Shown here one piece after another: positions 46,096 to 57,427 of a stretch of 64,000 nucleotides of DNA. The first letter of the stretch is position 1, and the number at the start of each line of letters is the position of its first letter. Both the position numbers and the translations under genes were made by a program. Source of the stretch: Pachyseris speciosa (lineage: Eukaryota > Cnidaria > Anthozoa > Scleractinia > Pachyseridae); assembly GCA_016490735.1 (NCBI GenBank), contig JAEMWC010000444.1, forward strand, positions 328,501 through 392,500. The letters run 5' to 3'. The notes under the pieces are model-generated. The model saw nothing but the letters and a program-made list of their open reading frames with translations, was not told the origin of the DNA and searched no databases.

Positions 46096-46394
46096 CGAGG
46101 CCTGGACTATTCGGCTCAGTCCTCACAAGTCCAGATAATTCAGGTTTGACTGTAGCAAGTGGAAGTTTTCTCCACTATTCAGGGTGGAGTTGTTCAAAGT
46201 ACCATTAAGCCTTTTTCTGCGTTAACTGCCATATACGGCAACTTGTAAGGTTCATTGACATTGAAGTCAGAATGAGTGCAAGTTGTGCTTCAAACAACAC
46301 GACCCAGGAAAGTTGTTTCAAATGACATAAATAGGAAGCTTATGCACCAATGACTGAAGGGCAATAAAAATGTCATCTCAAAATACAACTTCTA

Positions 46395-46680
46395 GTTATT
46401 GTGACTCTTTTGTGATTTTCCCATTAGCTGAACTTTTAAAATGTTGGCAAACTATCCAGGAACTTAAGTTCTAAGACCAGTGTTAAAGTAACGAAAAAGA
46501 ACGAAAGAATTACTGTTATGTGCTCACATTCTCCACAAAACCTTGAATTTGGTCATTTCACGTTGTTTTGTAGACAGAAACAATGTACCAAAACATAAAT
46601 GCACAGCGATAGTTTTTGCTCATTAAACCAGTTTTTTTGGTGGCATTATTGCTGCTGTTTCCGTTGTCATTGGTTAAGCT
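46395..46680. mobile_element. Truncated relative of the 8006-8363 MITE
   Basis: Shared TTTGGTCATTTCACGTTGTT and GCTGTTTCCGTTG blocks; left terminus lost. Confidence 0.6.
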
Positions 46681-47409
46681 CCCTAATAACCAGACAAGTG
46701 AATGCCAATGACAGCTGTATCTATTAAGAGACTACAGTTTCCAAAACCAGAGATTACATACCAGTTGGCAGCTTTTGTTCAACAACAGCCATCTCTCAAA
46801 CAAAAATTGAAAACAGATGCATGACATTCAGCGAGTAAAGAATATGATAAACTTAAATACTTTCTCAGACTGATGTTTCATGATTTCAGTTGGTACCTTG
46901 TAGTGTCAAACTACAGTATTCCCCTGAAAGTGTAATGCAGAGAAGAGGGGAGAAGAAAATGTACAATCTGGACATCCCTTATTTCTCCAGGAAAAATGTG
47001 GTCATTAAGACACAGGAATACCAATTCAAAATTAAGTTTTCAATTTACCTTTATCAGAAGCCATGAATGAATGAGTGACTGAGTGAGTGAATGAATAATC
47101 AAGGATGAAAGGAGTGAAAAAGAGAGCGAGGGAAGGATGGAGGAAAGTTAGAGATATAGCAAAAAAAAAGTGACTAATTCTCATACATTACATAGAGGCA
47201 TGAATAACGTATCTATGCAATCTGTTAGTCTTTTCCTATTATAACAAAGTTTCTGTATTTGTGCCATTCAGAGAGTCGCCAACTCAATCAGACTCTTACT
47301 TAGTTGCCAACCTTGTGTGCTCCAACAGCCTTTTGGGACCTATAAACCAGCTGAGGCTCAACCAAAAAACACATTATGTAACTGTCTAGTCTCCTAACTG
47401 GCCATCCTG
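46681..47409. other. No gene seen
   Basis: Only short GAGTGAGTGAATGAAT repeats near 47070. No coding signal. Confidence 0.45.
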
Positions 47410-48044
47410 CCTACTAATCGGGGACCCTATAAATTGTGTGTGTGAGAGAGCAGATCACAGCACCAGGGACTACATCCCCTACTCTTTCCGATGAGAGTGT
47501 GGGTTCTTTTACCTCCCCTTCTAGTTTAGCGTGTAGAGATGAAGAAGACAAAGCCAATGGCTTAGCAATACTGCCCAATGACGCGATCATCTGAATATAC
47601 AGCCAGCATGATCTTACCAGTTATTCCCCCCCGGGGGGGTACTCCCTTATATGGGCTATGTAGACATGTGCGACCCCAAAGGGTATGGTTTTTTAGCCGT
47701 TTTGGTCTGAAATAGGGTATGGTTTGTGCACTCTAGTCTTGAATTGGATATGTTTTTAGAAGAAAGCACTTCATCACTAGGCGATAAGACCATCAACTAA
47801 AGCCCTTCTCAAATTATGTTTACGTAAAAAATAGTCTGAAATAGGGTATCGAATTTTTGGTCAGGTCTGCAGTAGGGTAGGGAAAATCGCAGACTTTTTG
47901 TCTGAAATAGGGTAAGGGTTTCAGGAACAAAGCCGAACAAACCCCACCCAACTTTTTCTAGAAGTACCCCCCCCGCCCCGGTCTATAGTTTGAACCCACC
48001 CCCGCCCGGCAGTCCAATGTTCTACCAACTGAACCAACCGGACG
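47410..48044 (-). mobile_element. tRNA-derived SINE split by another repeat
   Basis: The tRNA-like head (minus strand, B box GGGTTCAAAC at about 47990-47999, A-box side near 48040) and the SINE body (47410-47610, with CACCAGGGACTACATCCCCT) match the SINE at 985-1374. They are separated by the element at 47625-47980. Confidence 0.75.
47625..47980. mobile_element. GGGGGTACTCCC-family repeat with ATAGGGTA units
   Basis: Ends CCCGGGGGGGTACTCC and GAAGTACCCCCCC are inverted. Inside, CTGAAATAGGGTA recurs four times. It is inserted in the SINE, which sets its borders. Confidence 0.75.
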
Positions 48045-48127
48045 CTGTTTAGCATATTGCACAGCCTCCACCCAACTCTTATATGTCAGGACTGGCCACA
48101 ACATCAAGAACTACGTTCCCTACCTTT

Positions 48128-48470
48128 TAATTACAAGACAAACCGACTAATTTGACTAACAATACACCTACGGACATTTGACTAACAAAAGACGGACCGA
48201 AACGCACCAATCACGGTTTACAGTCTTCACAGCCAATAACATCACGGCTTAACTGACAGACGACCAATAACATGACGACTTCGTTGACCAATCACATCAA
48301 CGACCAGAGTACTTATACCATCTCCTGACATTACTCAAATCACTTAACTCTGATGATGACTTTCGCTCAGGTTGTCGAAACGTCAGTCAATGTCACCACA
48401 AACAGTCCTTCTCAGGACTACACTGAGCTTCACTTAGTTATGATATGACTCCTGGGTTCAAACCATTCAC
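48128..48470 (+). mobile_element. Penelope-like element terminal repeat fragment
   Basis: Contains ACTCTGATGATGACTTTCGC, GTTGTCGAAACGTCAGTC and AACAGTCCTTCTCAGGAC, the kind of terminal sequence found at Penelope-like retroelement ends in cnidarians (from memory). No open frame. Confidence 0.5.
48350..48381 (+). ncRNA. Hammerhead-like core motif
   Basis: CTGATGA (48350-48356) is followed 20 nt later by GAAAC (48377-48381), the two conserved core strings of hammerhead ribozymes. GAC...GTC could form a very short stem II. The closing pair next to the core is not ideal and stems I and III were not verified, so this is a candidate only. Confidence 0.3.
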
Positions 48471-48496
48471 GATTTTAACTGACACTGTTTAATAAG

Positions 48497-48669
<173 letters not shown>

Positions 48670-48680
48670 AGTAACAATAA

Positions 48681-49096
48681 AGCCGGTTACAGACGAGCAA
48701 GTTTTCCTTGACAAGTTTTGACTTGACAAACTTTATTTGCTGGTGTGTAAAGAAAAACTTGTCAAGTTTTTCCTTGACAAGTGCACTTGTTCAAAAACTA
48801 GCATGCTAGTTTTTGAACAAGTGGACTTGTCAAAAAAAAAACTTGACACATCGCAGAACTTGCTCGTCTGTACGGGTCAACAAGGAAAACTTGTCAAAAA
48901 AATTGCCGTCCGCTGTGTAATTGAATTGCTGGCTACAGTGAATATTTGTCAAAGAAAATTTGTTCATTCGTTCACACCAGCAAATAAAACTTGTGAAGGC
49001 AAAACTTGCCAAAGAAAACTTGTCGTTCATAAACATGAGCAAATAAAAATTGTCAATGACACTTGTCAAGGAAAACTTGCTCGTCTGTAACCGGCT
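48681..49096. mobile_element. TAA-flanked MITE (Harbinger-like)
   Basis: AGCCGGTTACAGACGAGC and inverted GCTCGTCTGTAACCGGCT; 3-bp duplication TAA outside (48678-48680, 49097-49099). Inside are many ACTTGTCAAG-type repeats in both orientations. Confidence 0.85.
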
Positions 49097-49099
49097 TAA

Positions 49100-49805
49100 T
49101 GTTACACATATATGAAGTTAAAAATAATGTCGAAATAATGTCAACCTTTACTTTAATTTTCTCGTTTCCCTAGAAGAAAATGTGTTGCTTACAATACGAA
49201 CCAGTAGACACTTCCAAAATACACAAAATACAGAAAGAGATTTTAAATTTTTGTTTCCTTAGACATTCTGCGGCTTAAATCTTCACCTCATTGCGAATAC
49301 GAACTGACCAATGAAACTACATAAAATTTCATTCGGCCGGCGTCAGCTCAATATTGTTTGCAATCGTTTTTATCAAATTTTCCTCCGTTTGTCGCAACTC
49401 AATACAGGAAAATTTACGGAAAGAGGTCTATTGACAGAATAAGTGAGGTCCTGCTTTAGTGCGCGGAATCGAAACACCGCTAATTATCCGAAACATTTAC
49501 ATTTCCTGAGGGTGATTTGGCCCTAAAATTTCACCTGCTTGAATCAGCTATTGAAACAACTAGAGCTTTGAAAACAGCTGGGTTTTTTTGTTTGTTTGTT
49601 TATTTTCATATATACTCTCGCATATTAGAAAGTGTTACTGGTCGACAGTCTAGCTTCCAATCACAAAATTACAATTTTTCAAATGTTTATGGCAGTTGAC
49701 GAAGGATACTTTACTAACCCCCTTGCTCAACCTGTGCTAAACAGCATTTAATTCTGACCGTAAAATTAATTGAATCCATTAAACAAACATAAAACCTTGA
49801 ATACG
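49100..49805. other. No gene seen
   Basis: AT-rich, no supported element. Confidence 0.4.
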
Positions 49806-50011
49806 CCTTATTCCAAAATGGCCGCCAATTTCTTTTGTTTTCATTTTAATCCTGAGCACTCTTTGCCTCATTTTCACTTCAAAATTCTTTCGTATTTTGT
49901 ACATGTTGTCGAGGCAGAGGGCTAATTAACATGCAACCTCAAGCCCTGGGAACGAGGTTGATTAACATGCGAACAAAAGAATAATACATTGGCCGCCATT
50001 TTGGAATAAGG
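49806..50011. mobile_element. TTATTCCAAAATGGC MITE, copy 2
   Basis: CCTTATTCCAAAATGGCCGC and inverted GGCCGCCATTTTGGAATAAG. Confidence 0.85.
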
Positions 50012-50654
50012 TGTGTATAGAACAAGGAAAGAGGCATAGGTTACCGCTTGAAAAGAAACAGGCGGATTCGCCAACAGATTCCTAGTTAAGTCTTCTTTGA
50101 AATTACCGGTTCTTGAGAACTTCTGTGGCGTAATAGTCTTTCAACAATGAAATGGTTGTATCTGTAACTCGTGAATGGTAGTTTATATAAGTGAAAAATT
50201 TGCAATAAACTCACTCTACATATATAGAAATTTTTAGCCGAAAGCTTATTCAGTTTACATTTAAAACTTAACTATTGAAATTTATAAGTAATACTTATCT
50301 ACACTGAATCCAAATTTAGCCCGTAATTAAGACAAGCACAAGAGAATTTTCAAGGAAAAGCTTCAACGGCAGGTGTTGCTTTAGAAAAGCGTTAAGTTCT
50401 ATAGATATATATGCATGCAAAAAGCTTCTAACCGCCTCAAAACATTTGCTAATTGGCTAGGGTTAAGCGCCAAATTAAATCTCAATTTCCTACAAACTCA
50501 AATTCAGCCTTCAATTAACCCAGAGACGATAAACAAAAGCACATGAGAATTTTCAAGGAAAAGTTTCAAGGGCAGGTGTTGCATTGGAAAAGCATCATTC
50601 TACACGAACGTAACAAACAACTGCTAACCGACTCAAAACTGTTTGCCAATGGGC

Positions 50655-50795
50655 TATAAATGGCACCGATATTTGAATAACAATACTTATACATCCTCAG
50701 CCTCACATTCACGTAAAAAAATCCTTTGTTTGGAACATAAAGACGAGGCTAAGGATGTATAAAGTATTGTAATTCAACTTCAGGTGCCATTTATG
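50655..50795. mobile_element. Small inverted-repeat element upstream of the GPCR
   Basis: ATAAATGGCACC and inverted GGTGCCATTTAT, with arms continuing into ACAATACTTATACATCC / GGATGTATAAAGTATTG. It ends about 200 bp before the GPCR start codon and could lie in its promoter. Confidence 0.75.
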
Positions 50796-50997
50796 CAAAG
50801 AGTCTATAGCCCATTGACAAACTGATGTCAATCAGTTTCTTGGCACAAAACTTCATGATACATTATAAAATCCGCTAGCGTTTTCCTCAGGGTTGCAGAC
50901 TGAAGCATGTAAGGCAAATCCTAGCAAACGTCCAGAGAGAGACTCTAGGATTCGGGAACTTCTGGACAGACCGAGCAGCGGTTTGGCAAAACGGAAG

Positions 50998-51984
50998 ATG
51001 ACGGATTGGGGTAACAACACAGCTCTGATCCCCGCCGAATGTAGCCTCTATTTGGATATGTCAGGGAAGCCCGACCAGTTCTCATCTGTAACCTATACTG
51101 TCGCCATCTTAACAATAATAATCAATGCACTGGCATCCCCCCTTACCATCTTTTTGAACCTACTCGTCATGATCGCAGTAGCGACCAAGCAGCGACTTCA
51201 AAGCACGTCCAACATAGCAATAGCGTGTTTAGCATCGGGCGATTTGATGGTGGGCGCTGTCGTCCAACCTGTTACGATTGCTATGGCAGTTACAACGCTG
51301 CAAAACGAAATCACAAGTGTGGCATGCTCGACGCAAACTGCAGGAACAGTGTTCAGCAATTTTTTCGTTTACATTTCCCTTAGTCACCTGGTACTGATGA
51401 GTGGAGAGCGATACTTGGCCATGAAACACCCTTATACCTACAACAACTTGGTCACTGCATTTCGTTTACTGGTATCCTCTGCTCTTGCGTGGATCCTAGG
51501 CTTAAGCACTCGCATCCTTCTGTTCGTAAACTTCAGATTGTACCGGTTTTTCAACAGGACAGTGGTGGTTGTATTTATATGTAGCATCGTGCTCTTCCAC
51601 ATCACCGTTTACAAAGAAGTCCACCGCCATGAACGTCAGATACACTCTCACCTCGTAACAGATGAGGCCAGACAAAACTTTGCAAGGGAAAGACGAGCCC
51701 ATACTGTCACAGTCATTGTTCTTTGTGCAGTTCTACTAAGTTATGTACCTTTAATATGTTTTAGAATAGCGAGCAGTTTGGGCGTTTTGAAAAGCAGGCT
51801 TCCTTTGGATGTGATGTACGCTTCTCTTTTCGCGTTAAAATCTCTACTTCTGCTTAACTCTATGATCAATCCGCTCATTTATTGTGTCAGAGTTAGACAA
51901 TTCCGTGTTGCTTTCATCGAGTGTCTGTTTAGGAAAAGCGTTGCTCAAGCTGAACAGTTAGAAAAGAGGTTCTTTGCGAATTAA
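50998..51984 (+). CDS. Class A (rhodopsin-like) G protein-coupled receptor
   Basis: Intronless frame; from ATG 50998 it gives 328 residues. The frame is open upstream to 50893 but without an ATG, and the peptide there is not membrane-like. N-terminus has an N-glycosylation sequon (NNT, 6-8). Landmarks: N54 in TM1 (FLNLLVM), D82 in TM2 (ASGDL), C110 before TM3, E137-R138-Y139 ending TM3, W165 in TM4, LSYVP (247-251) in TM6 and N291-P-L-I-Y295 in TM7. The loop between TM4 and TM5 is very short and has no cysteine to pair with C110, a trait seen in melanocortin/adenosine-related receptors. Ligand cannot be told. Single-exon receptors of this kind are numerous in cnidarians. Confidence 0.9.
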   Translation: MTDWGNNTALIPAECSLYLDMSGKPDQFSSVTYTVAILTIIINALASPLTIFLNLLVMIAVATKQRLQSTSNIAIACLASGDLMVGAVVQPVTIAMAVTTLQNEITSVACSTQTAGTVFSNFFVYISLSHLVLMSGERYLAMKHPYTYNNLVTAFRLLVSSALAWILGLSTRILLFVNFRLYRFFNRTVVVVFICSIVLFHITVYKEVHRHERQIHSHLVTDEARQNFARERRAHTVTVIVLCAVLLSYVPLICFRIASSLGVLKSRLPLDVMYASLFALKSLLLLNSMINPLIYCVRVRQFRVAFIECLFRKSVAQAEQLEKRFFAN

Positions 51985-53315
51985 TATATTTTTAAGAAAA
52001 GTACAAAAATTTCAAATGATACTGTATAAAAAAAAATAGTGAGTAATTGTAATGAAAAATATAAGGCGAAGATCTCCCTGCCATGCCCGTTTGTCTCATT
52101 GTAGGGACTAAGGTAGGCAAATCGTATAAGCGGTCGCCTCAACAAAGAAATGGTGAATGTCAAAACACAGAAAACAGAACAAAAATTTTGTAAAAAACGT
52201 TATTCAAGTAGCCCTGGTTTGTCTTATCTTCACGAGAAATTTTGCTTGAATCAGTCTCGTTATTGTTATTTTTTTTAGCTTATTTTTATTTCACCACAAA
52301 GAACACCTTTACAACGTGTATCAATCTCGTAAATTTATGAACAACAATTGTGCAGTTTTTTTACTAAAGCTTTAAACAGTATAGTAAAAGATTATTTCAT
52401 GAATAGAATGTCTGTAGGCATCAATCATAAATGATATCTTATCGGCAATTCTGCATTACTGCACATTTCCAAGAAGTCCCTATAAAATTCTCCAGGAGTA
52501 TGCCTGGCTATGCCTGGTTTATCTGGGATAACACTGCCACTGGTAATAAATAAAAGAGGGCAAGAGATGCTCACAAATACTCACAAATGAATTGATATGT
52601 AACTTTATTATATGGCGAGTGTTTGTAGCCGATATAAAGCGCGCGTGATTGGCTGAACGGAGCTAAGCGCTGGAGAATTTTTCTCCGGTAACGCCCGCGG
52701 GCCGATCACGGATTATGCAAATTAGGAATGAAAAAAATAAGAAAACAAAAGATAATCCAAAGCTCACACTTTTTTGTTCGCATTGAAAATTGTTGCCACT
52801 AGAGCAAAAATGTGAAAACACGACCAGGAAAACTGTTAGTGAGAAGTTTGGAACGATTAATGACCAGATAAGCGCGCATTACCGTGAAGCGACGACTTTC
52901 GTTTGAACTAAAGCTTGTTTTCATTAGAACCGTTTGTTGGCCATACAATCTGCTATAATAAACAACTTAATAACCTCGACCGTTCGGTCGTTACGGGATC
53001 GAAAATCTCGAACCTCGGCCTAGCCGTATTGACCGAGCGATAGCCTCAGTTTGAGATTTTTCCGTGACAACCTCACTCTCGATCATTAAGTAGTAAATAA
53101 GACGTGCAGCATATGACGTCTTTATATTGTTTTCCTCAAGTTTTGTGTAAATATATTTGTTTCACCAAATGAATGACAATGAATGGGATCCAAAAACGCA
53201 TTTCCCGTCTATTAAGTATGTAAGTGGAACGACGAAATGGCTGTAAATATACAGTTATTCCCCACATTAATCCGAATGCACGTTATCTTGAGTTACACAC
53301 TCTTTCCTTCCTATA
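51985..53315. other. 3' flank of the GPCR, no gene
   Basis: AT-rich. A weak inverted pair around GATCGAAAATCTCGA / TTTGAGATTTTTCCG lies at about 52985-53090, reminiscent of a decayed MITE. AATAAA at about 52544 could be a distal poly(A) signal. Confidence 0.4.
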
Positions 53316-53497
53316 GACCCATTCGGCTAACTCAATGTTGTACCCAATTCAAATCTCTTGGGCTTAAGATTCTTTGTGTATTGTATTTGCATTATAATGT
53401 AGCATTCATATTTAAATGATATGGAAATACCTGGAACAAAACGTTTTAATCCCAAAGGGTTTGAATTGGGTACAACATTGAGTAAGCCGAATGGGTC
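53316..53497. mobile_element. TA-flanked MITE
   Basis: GACCCATTCGGCTAACTCAA and inverted TTGAGTAAGCCGAATGGGTC; arms continue through TGTTGTACCCAATTCAAA. TA outside both ends. Confidence 0.85.
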
Positions 53498-53571
53498 TAT
53501 CGCCGGGAAAAAAGCTAAAACCGGGGAATGGACTTTTGAAATGGCCTCCAACGTTGAATAAAATCACTTGT

Positions 53572-53712
53572 TCGAGCGTCAGCTGTGAGTTCATTGAGAT
53601 ATGAAGCACTTGGGAAGTTTGGAGAGCATTCAAGAAGCTAGCGTTACGCATCTTTCTTGCTCTCCAAACTTCCCGCGTGTTTCATATCTCGATGAACGCA
53701 CGCTGACGCATG
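53572..53712. mobile_element. Foldback element
   Basis: GAGCGTCAGC...GAGATATGAA faces TTCATATCTCGATGAACGC with AAGTTTGGAGAGCA / TGCTCTCCAAACTT inside. Confidence 0.65.
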
Positions 53713-54139
53713 AACCAATTGTTCAATATGTTTGTCTATATGCGAATGTTTGCTTTGAAAAAGACTGGAATCGAGATTGTCGCGTGAGGGATTGTGGGAT
53801 TGTTTCGGCGGACGCGATTGTTTCAGTTTTAGCAGAGTTAGCACCGTTCACAGCGTTCAAAAGGACCTTTTTTCTTTCATGTTAACTTACACACAGTAAA
53901 ACTTAATTTAAATTTAAAGAAGTAAGAGAAGAAAAATAACTGTATAGAGTGTGCTTGGAACCCGGGTCATTTGCTTATCTTCTCCTTGCCATGTCCATTA
54001 CACCAACCCGGGTAAGATGCCAGAGAAGATAATTTTTAACATATTTATTTAACAAATAAAAAATCCTTAACCGTTCTTTGTTCTGTTATAAGGCACGCAA
54101 GGAAGTGACTACGAGATCACTCAAGAAGTAGTTAATTAA

Positions 54140-54810
54140 GGTGATTCCTTGCAATTGCATGGCGCGTCCTTACTGCGCATAATTTATGACGTCATTTAAC
54201 GCGCGCACGAGCGCATGCACATTAGAAACATGGCGTATTTGCCTTGAAATTGAGCTTTGTCAGCCGAAATTTTCCTTTTGCGGTCATGTTGCAAAGAAAC
54301 GAGCACGGTGACCCCCCCCCCCCCCCCTTTTTATTGGTGTTACTTACTCGTAATAGGCACACAAAATACATATTTTAAGGACAAAAAAAGTTTAATAGTA
54401 GAAGTTGGATTGTTTATGTATAAATAACGTGAAACTCTGCATTTGCAGCCAGAGAGGGGGAGGAGTATGCGATGATGATGCAGTGTTCCAATTTGCTTAC
54501 ATTATTTGCAAGATCGGACAATTTGAAATCACTACACTGAAAGGTTACAGCCCAGAGAAACCATTAGGCTCTAGGTTTCAGTACTATACATAGTTTTTGC
54601 TACTTAATAACAATTTTGGGGGAGTTGTTCAAGTTTCAAACATTTCCTGCGCAACTCAGTAAAAACACCTAGAATAAAGGGCATGCAGGGCCAAAATAAG
54701 CTAGGTGACCCCATCTTTTTATTGCATTTTTTCAGAGTCCTATGCATAACTATCAACTGTGCCAAGTTTGAAAAAAATCTGGATAGTAGGTCATTTTCAA
54801 GGGAATTACC
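54140..54810. mobile_element. TTAA-flanked MITE, GGTGATTCC family, copy 2
   Basis: GGTGATTCC to GGAATTACC with TTAA on both sides (54136-54139, 54811-54814), inserted in the foldback loop of unit A. Sister of 17412-18069, with the shared block AACGAGCACGGTGACCCC. Confidence 0.9.
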
Positions 54811-55333
54811 TTAAAAGCACGAGCCGTAGGCGAGTGCTTTTAACTACTTCTTGAGTGATCTCGTAGTCACTTCCTTGCGTGCCTTATAACAGAACAAAGT
54901 ACGGTTAAGGCTTTTTTATTTCTTTTATAATATAGTTTTTCCCATATTTGTAACTAAATTCGTTTCAATTTGTGAGAAAACTCAGCAAATTTTATTCTCA
55001 GCTTGCGCGCGCGGAATGGCGTCAGTGATCGTACATGTTGCGTCAACACTGTGTCTTGTTGTAAAAATTGTTTTAACGGGATGCTCCTTAAAACCGTTCA
55101 GTTAAAAGAAGCAGCACTTGGAATTCGTCTCGTCAGTTCTATGGTATGACTAATATTTTAATCTAGAAGTTTATGTTTTGAATTGTGAAAAATGCTAGAT
55201 TTGTAATAATTTTGAAACTGCACGCGCAGACAAACGGTGTCATCTGCGTGCTTTGTACTCTCATAAGGCACGCTCGCTTTCAATGGAAAGATGCGCGAGC
55301 TATATTATAATTTAACAAATAAAAAAGCCTTAA

Positions 55334-55728
55334 GCCCCGGCTACACGTTATAACATTGTTAGAAGAACACGTCCCAATATTGTTGTAAGAACGCTTCTAA
55401 CAATGTTGGATACGTATATAACATTGTTGGAAACACGTCGCTTTGGGGGTCTGACTTCAACAATTTCCACCTCTGCAATAAGGCTCTCGGATTGGAGACT
55501 AAGCCCTTAACTCTGATTGGTCTTTGCAATACCAGTGAATACAACATTGTTGAAAGGGCGGCTACACGCTTCAACATTTGTTGTATGTTGGAGAAAATGT
55601 TTGATCGAAATCAACATTCTTCCAACAAAAAATGTTGAACAAACGTCATCAAACATGCATGCCACACGTTCTAACATTGCTCATCCAACAAATGTTTTAT
55701 AACAATGTTTGAACGTGTAGCCGGGGCT
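55334..55728. mobile_element. TTAA-flanked MITE, GCCCCGGCTACACG family
   Basis: GCCCCGGCTACACGTT and inverted AACGTGTAGCCGGGGC. TTAA on both sides in unit B against a single TTAA at the same place in unit A (ATCCTTAACCG), so the empty site is present in the window. Interior rich in AACAATGTT / AACATTGTT units. Confidence 0.9.
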
Positions 55729-55730
55729 TT

Positions 55731-55882
55731 AACCGTGCTTTTTTCTGTTATAAGGCACGCAAGGAAGTGACGAGAGCACGAAAGAAGTAGTTAGAAGCAC
55801 TCGCCTGCGGCTCGTGCTTCTTTCTACTTCTTTCGTGCTCTCGTCACTTCCTTGCGTGCCTTATAACAGAACAAAGCACGGT
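55731..55882. repeat. Long near-perfect palindrome
   Basis: About 150 bp: AACCGTGCTTTTTTCTG ... CAGAACAAAGCACGGTT, with CTGTTATAAGGCACGCAAGG facing its exact complement and a loop near 55806. The arms extend outwards past the inserted MITE (AAAAAAGCC / GGCTTTTTT). Confidence 0.9.
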
Positions 55883-56027
55883 TAAGGCTTTTTTATTTCT
55901 TTTATAATATAGTTTTTCGCACATTTGTGGCTAAATTCGTTTCAATTTGTGAGAAAACTGAGCAAATATTATTCTCAGCTTGCGCGCGCGGAATGGCGTC
56001 AGTGATCGTACATTGTGCGTCAACACT

Positions 56028-56715
56028 AGGGCCATTTATACGGGAGAAAATAAGACGCGTCTTATGTAAGACGCGACTTAAATAAGACGCGAACTGATCG
56101 TATAAATGGTACAAAATAAGCGTTCGCGTCTTATTTAAGTCGCGTCTTACATAAGACGCGTCTTATCTTAGAACAGGGTTTTCAGCTGTTCTTATTTTGT
56201 CCGCGTCTTAATTAAGACGTGAACTTCCTCGTATAAATGGTTTCGCGTCTTAAATAAGACGTGAACTGCAAGTGCGCTTGCATAAAAACAACAGAAACAT
56301 GAGCTTGTCTAATGATTAGATAGCGTAATTGGATGCAAAGCTTTGCAAAAGATGGCCGGGAGAGCCAAAAGTGAATTCAGCACCTTCCTTCTTTAACCTG
56401 CCATCAGTCGCACCAATCCGTATATTGCTTTCTTCCGACTCTTCTCGGATTTCTGTTGATTTCTTTGTATGCTACAACGTGGTCTTCACAAGAAAAAAAA
56501 TCTCTGAGAAATAACAGGACAGTACGCTTTTGTTTCTTGCTACAGCGTTCATCTAGGTGGGTAAGCGAGGCTGTATCAAAAATAAGACGCGAACCATTTA
56601 TACGAGATCTTCACGTCTTATGTAGGACGCGAAGGTATAAACGGTACAGTTCGCGTCCTATTTAAGTCGCGTCTTAGATAAGACGCTTCTTATTTCCTCC
56701 CGTATAAATGGCCCT
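56028..56715. mobile_element. MITE, AGGGCCATTTATACGGG family
   Basis: AGGGCCATTTATACGGGAG and inverted CTCCCGTATAAATGGCCCT-type end; 3-bp duplication ACT (56025-56027, 56716-56718). Unit A at about 55048 shows the empty site CAACACTGTGTC. The interior is packed with AAGACGCG(A/T)CTT palindromes. Confidence 0.9.
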
Positions 56716-57110
56716 ACTGTGTCTTGTTGTAAAAATTGTTTTAACGGGATGCTCCTTAAAACCGTTCAGTTAAAAGAAGCAGCACTTGGAATTCGCTTCG
56801 TCAGTTCTATGGTATGACTAATATTTTAATCTAGAAGTTTAAGTTTTGAATTGTGAAAAATGCTAGATTTGTAATGATTTTGAAACTGCACGCGCAGACA
56901 AACGGTGTCATCTGCGTGCTTTGAACTGTCATAAGGCACGCTCGCTTTCAATGAAAAGATGCGCGAGCTATATTATAAATAGAAATGCTCATCACAATAA
57001 TGAAAGTGAATTACACATGAAATGAATCATATATGAACTGCGGAAATGAAATCAAATGAAGAATGATCCTCGCAGTTGTCAACGCAATTTATGCAATTGC
57101 GAAAACTCAG

Positions 57111-57183
57111 GACTTCAACGGGGTTTGAACCCGTGACCTCGCGATTACCGGTGCGACGCTCTAACCAAATGAGCTATGAAGCC
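57111..57183 (-). tRNA. tRNA-Thr(GGT)-like SINE head
   Basis: 73 nt with a 7-bp acceptor pairing (GGCTTCA / TGAAGTC), D arm GCTC...GAGC, T arm ACGGG TTCAAAC CCCGT and GGT in the anticodon position. An extra C in the 3' anticodon strand and no U33 argue against a working tRNA; it is the polymerase III promoter of the SINE. Confidence 0.45.
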
Positions 57184-57374
57184 TCTGACTTTGGGAGCAG
57201 GTCAATTGTGGGTTCATATGTTCCCGTGAAAGAAATGAGTGTGAATGATATATGAAATGAATCATATCAGTATGAACTGCGGAAATGAAATCAAATGCAG
57301 TTCATATATGATTCATTTCATATATCATTTACACTCATTTCTTTCACGGAAACATATGAACCCACAACTGACCT

Positions 57375-57389
<15 letters not shown>

Positions 57390-57427
<38 letters not shown>

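Larger units (their letters stand above)
45106..46152. mobile_element. TA-flanked MITE (pogo-like) with two nested insertions
   Basis: CAGTCAAACCTCGATTATCC at the left and the inverted AGATAATTCAGGTTTGACTG at the right, with TA outside (45104-45105, 46153-46154). Two other inverted-repeat elements lie inside it. Confidence 0.85.
54046..56976 (+). repeat. Two tandem copies of a 580-bp foldback-containing unit
   Basis: Unit A (about 54046-55310) and unit B (about 55311-56976) share the foldback CTGTTATAAGGCACGCAAGG ... and the tail CAGTGATCGTACAT, GGGATGCTCCTTAAAACCG, AAGCAGCACTTGGAATTCG and GCGCGAGCTATATTATAA. The size difference is explained by insertions: one element in A (54140-54810) and two in B (55334-55728, 56028-56715). 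After subtracting them both units are about 580-590 bp. Confidence 0.85.

Noticed and set aside
50893..50997. N-terminal extension of the GPCR frame
   Set aside because: The first codon is TTG, not ATG; the first ATG in frame is 50998 and gives a normal N-terminus.
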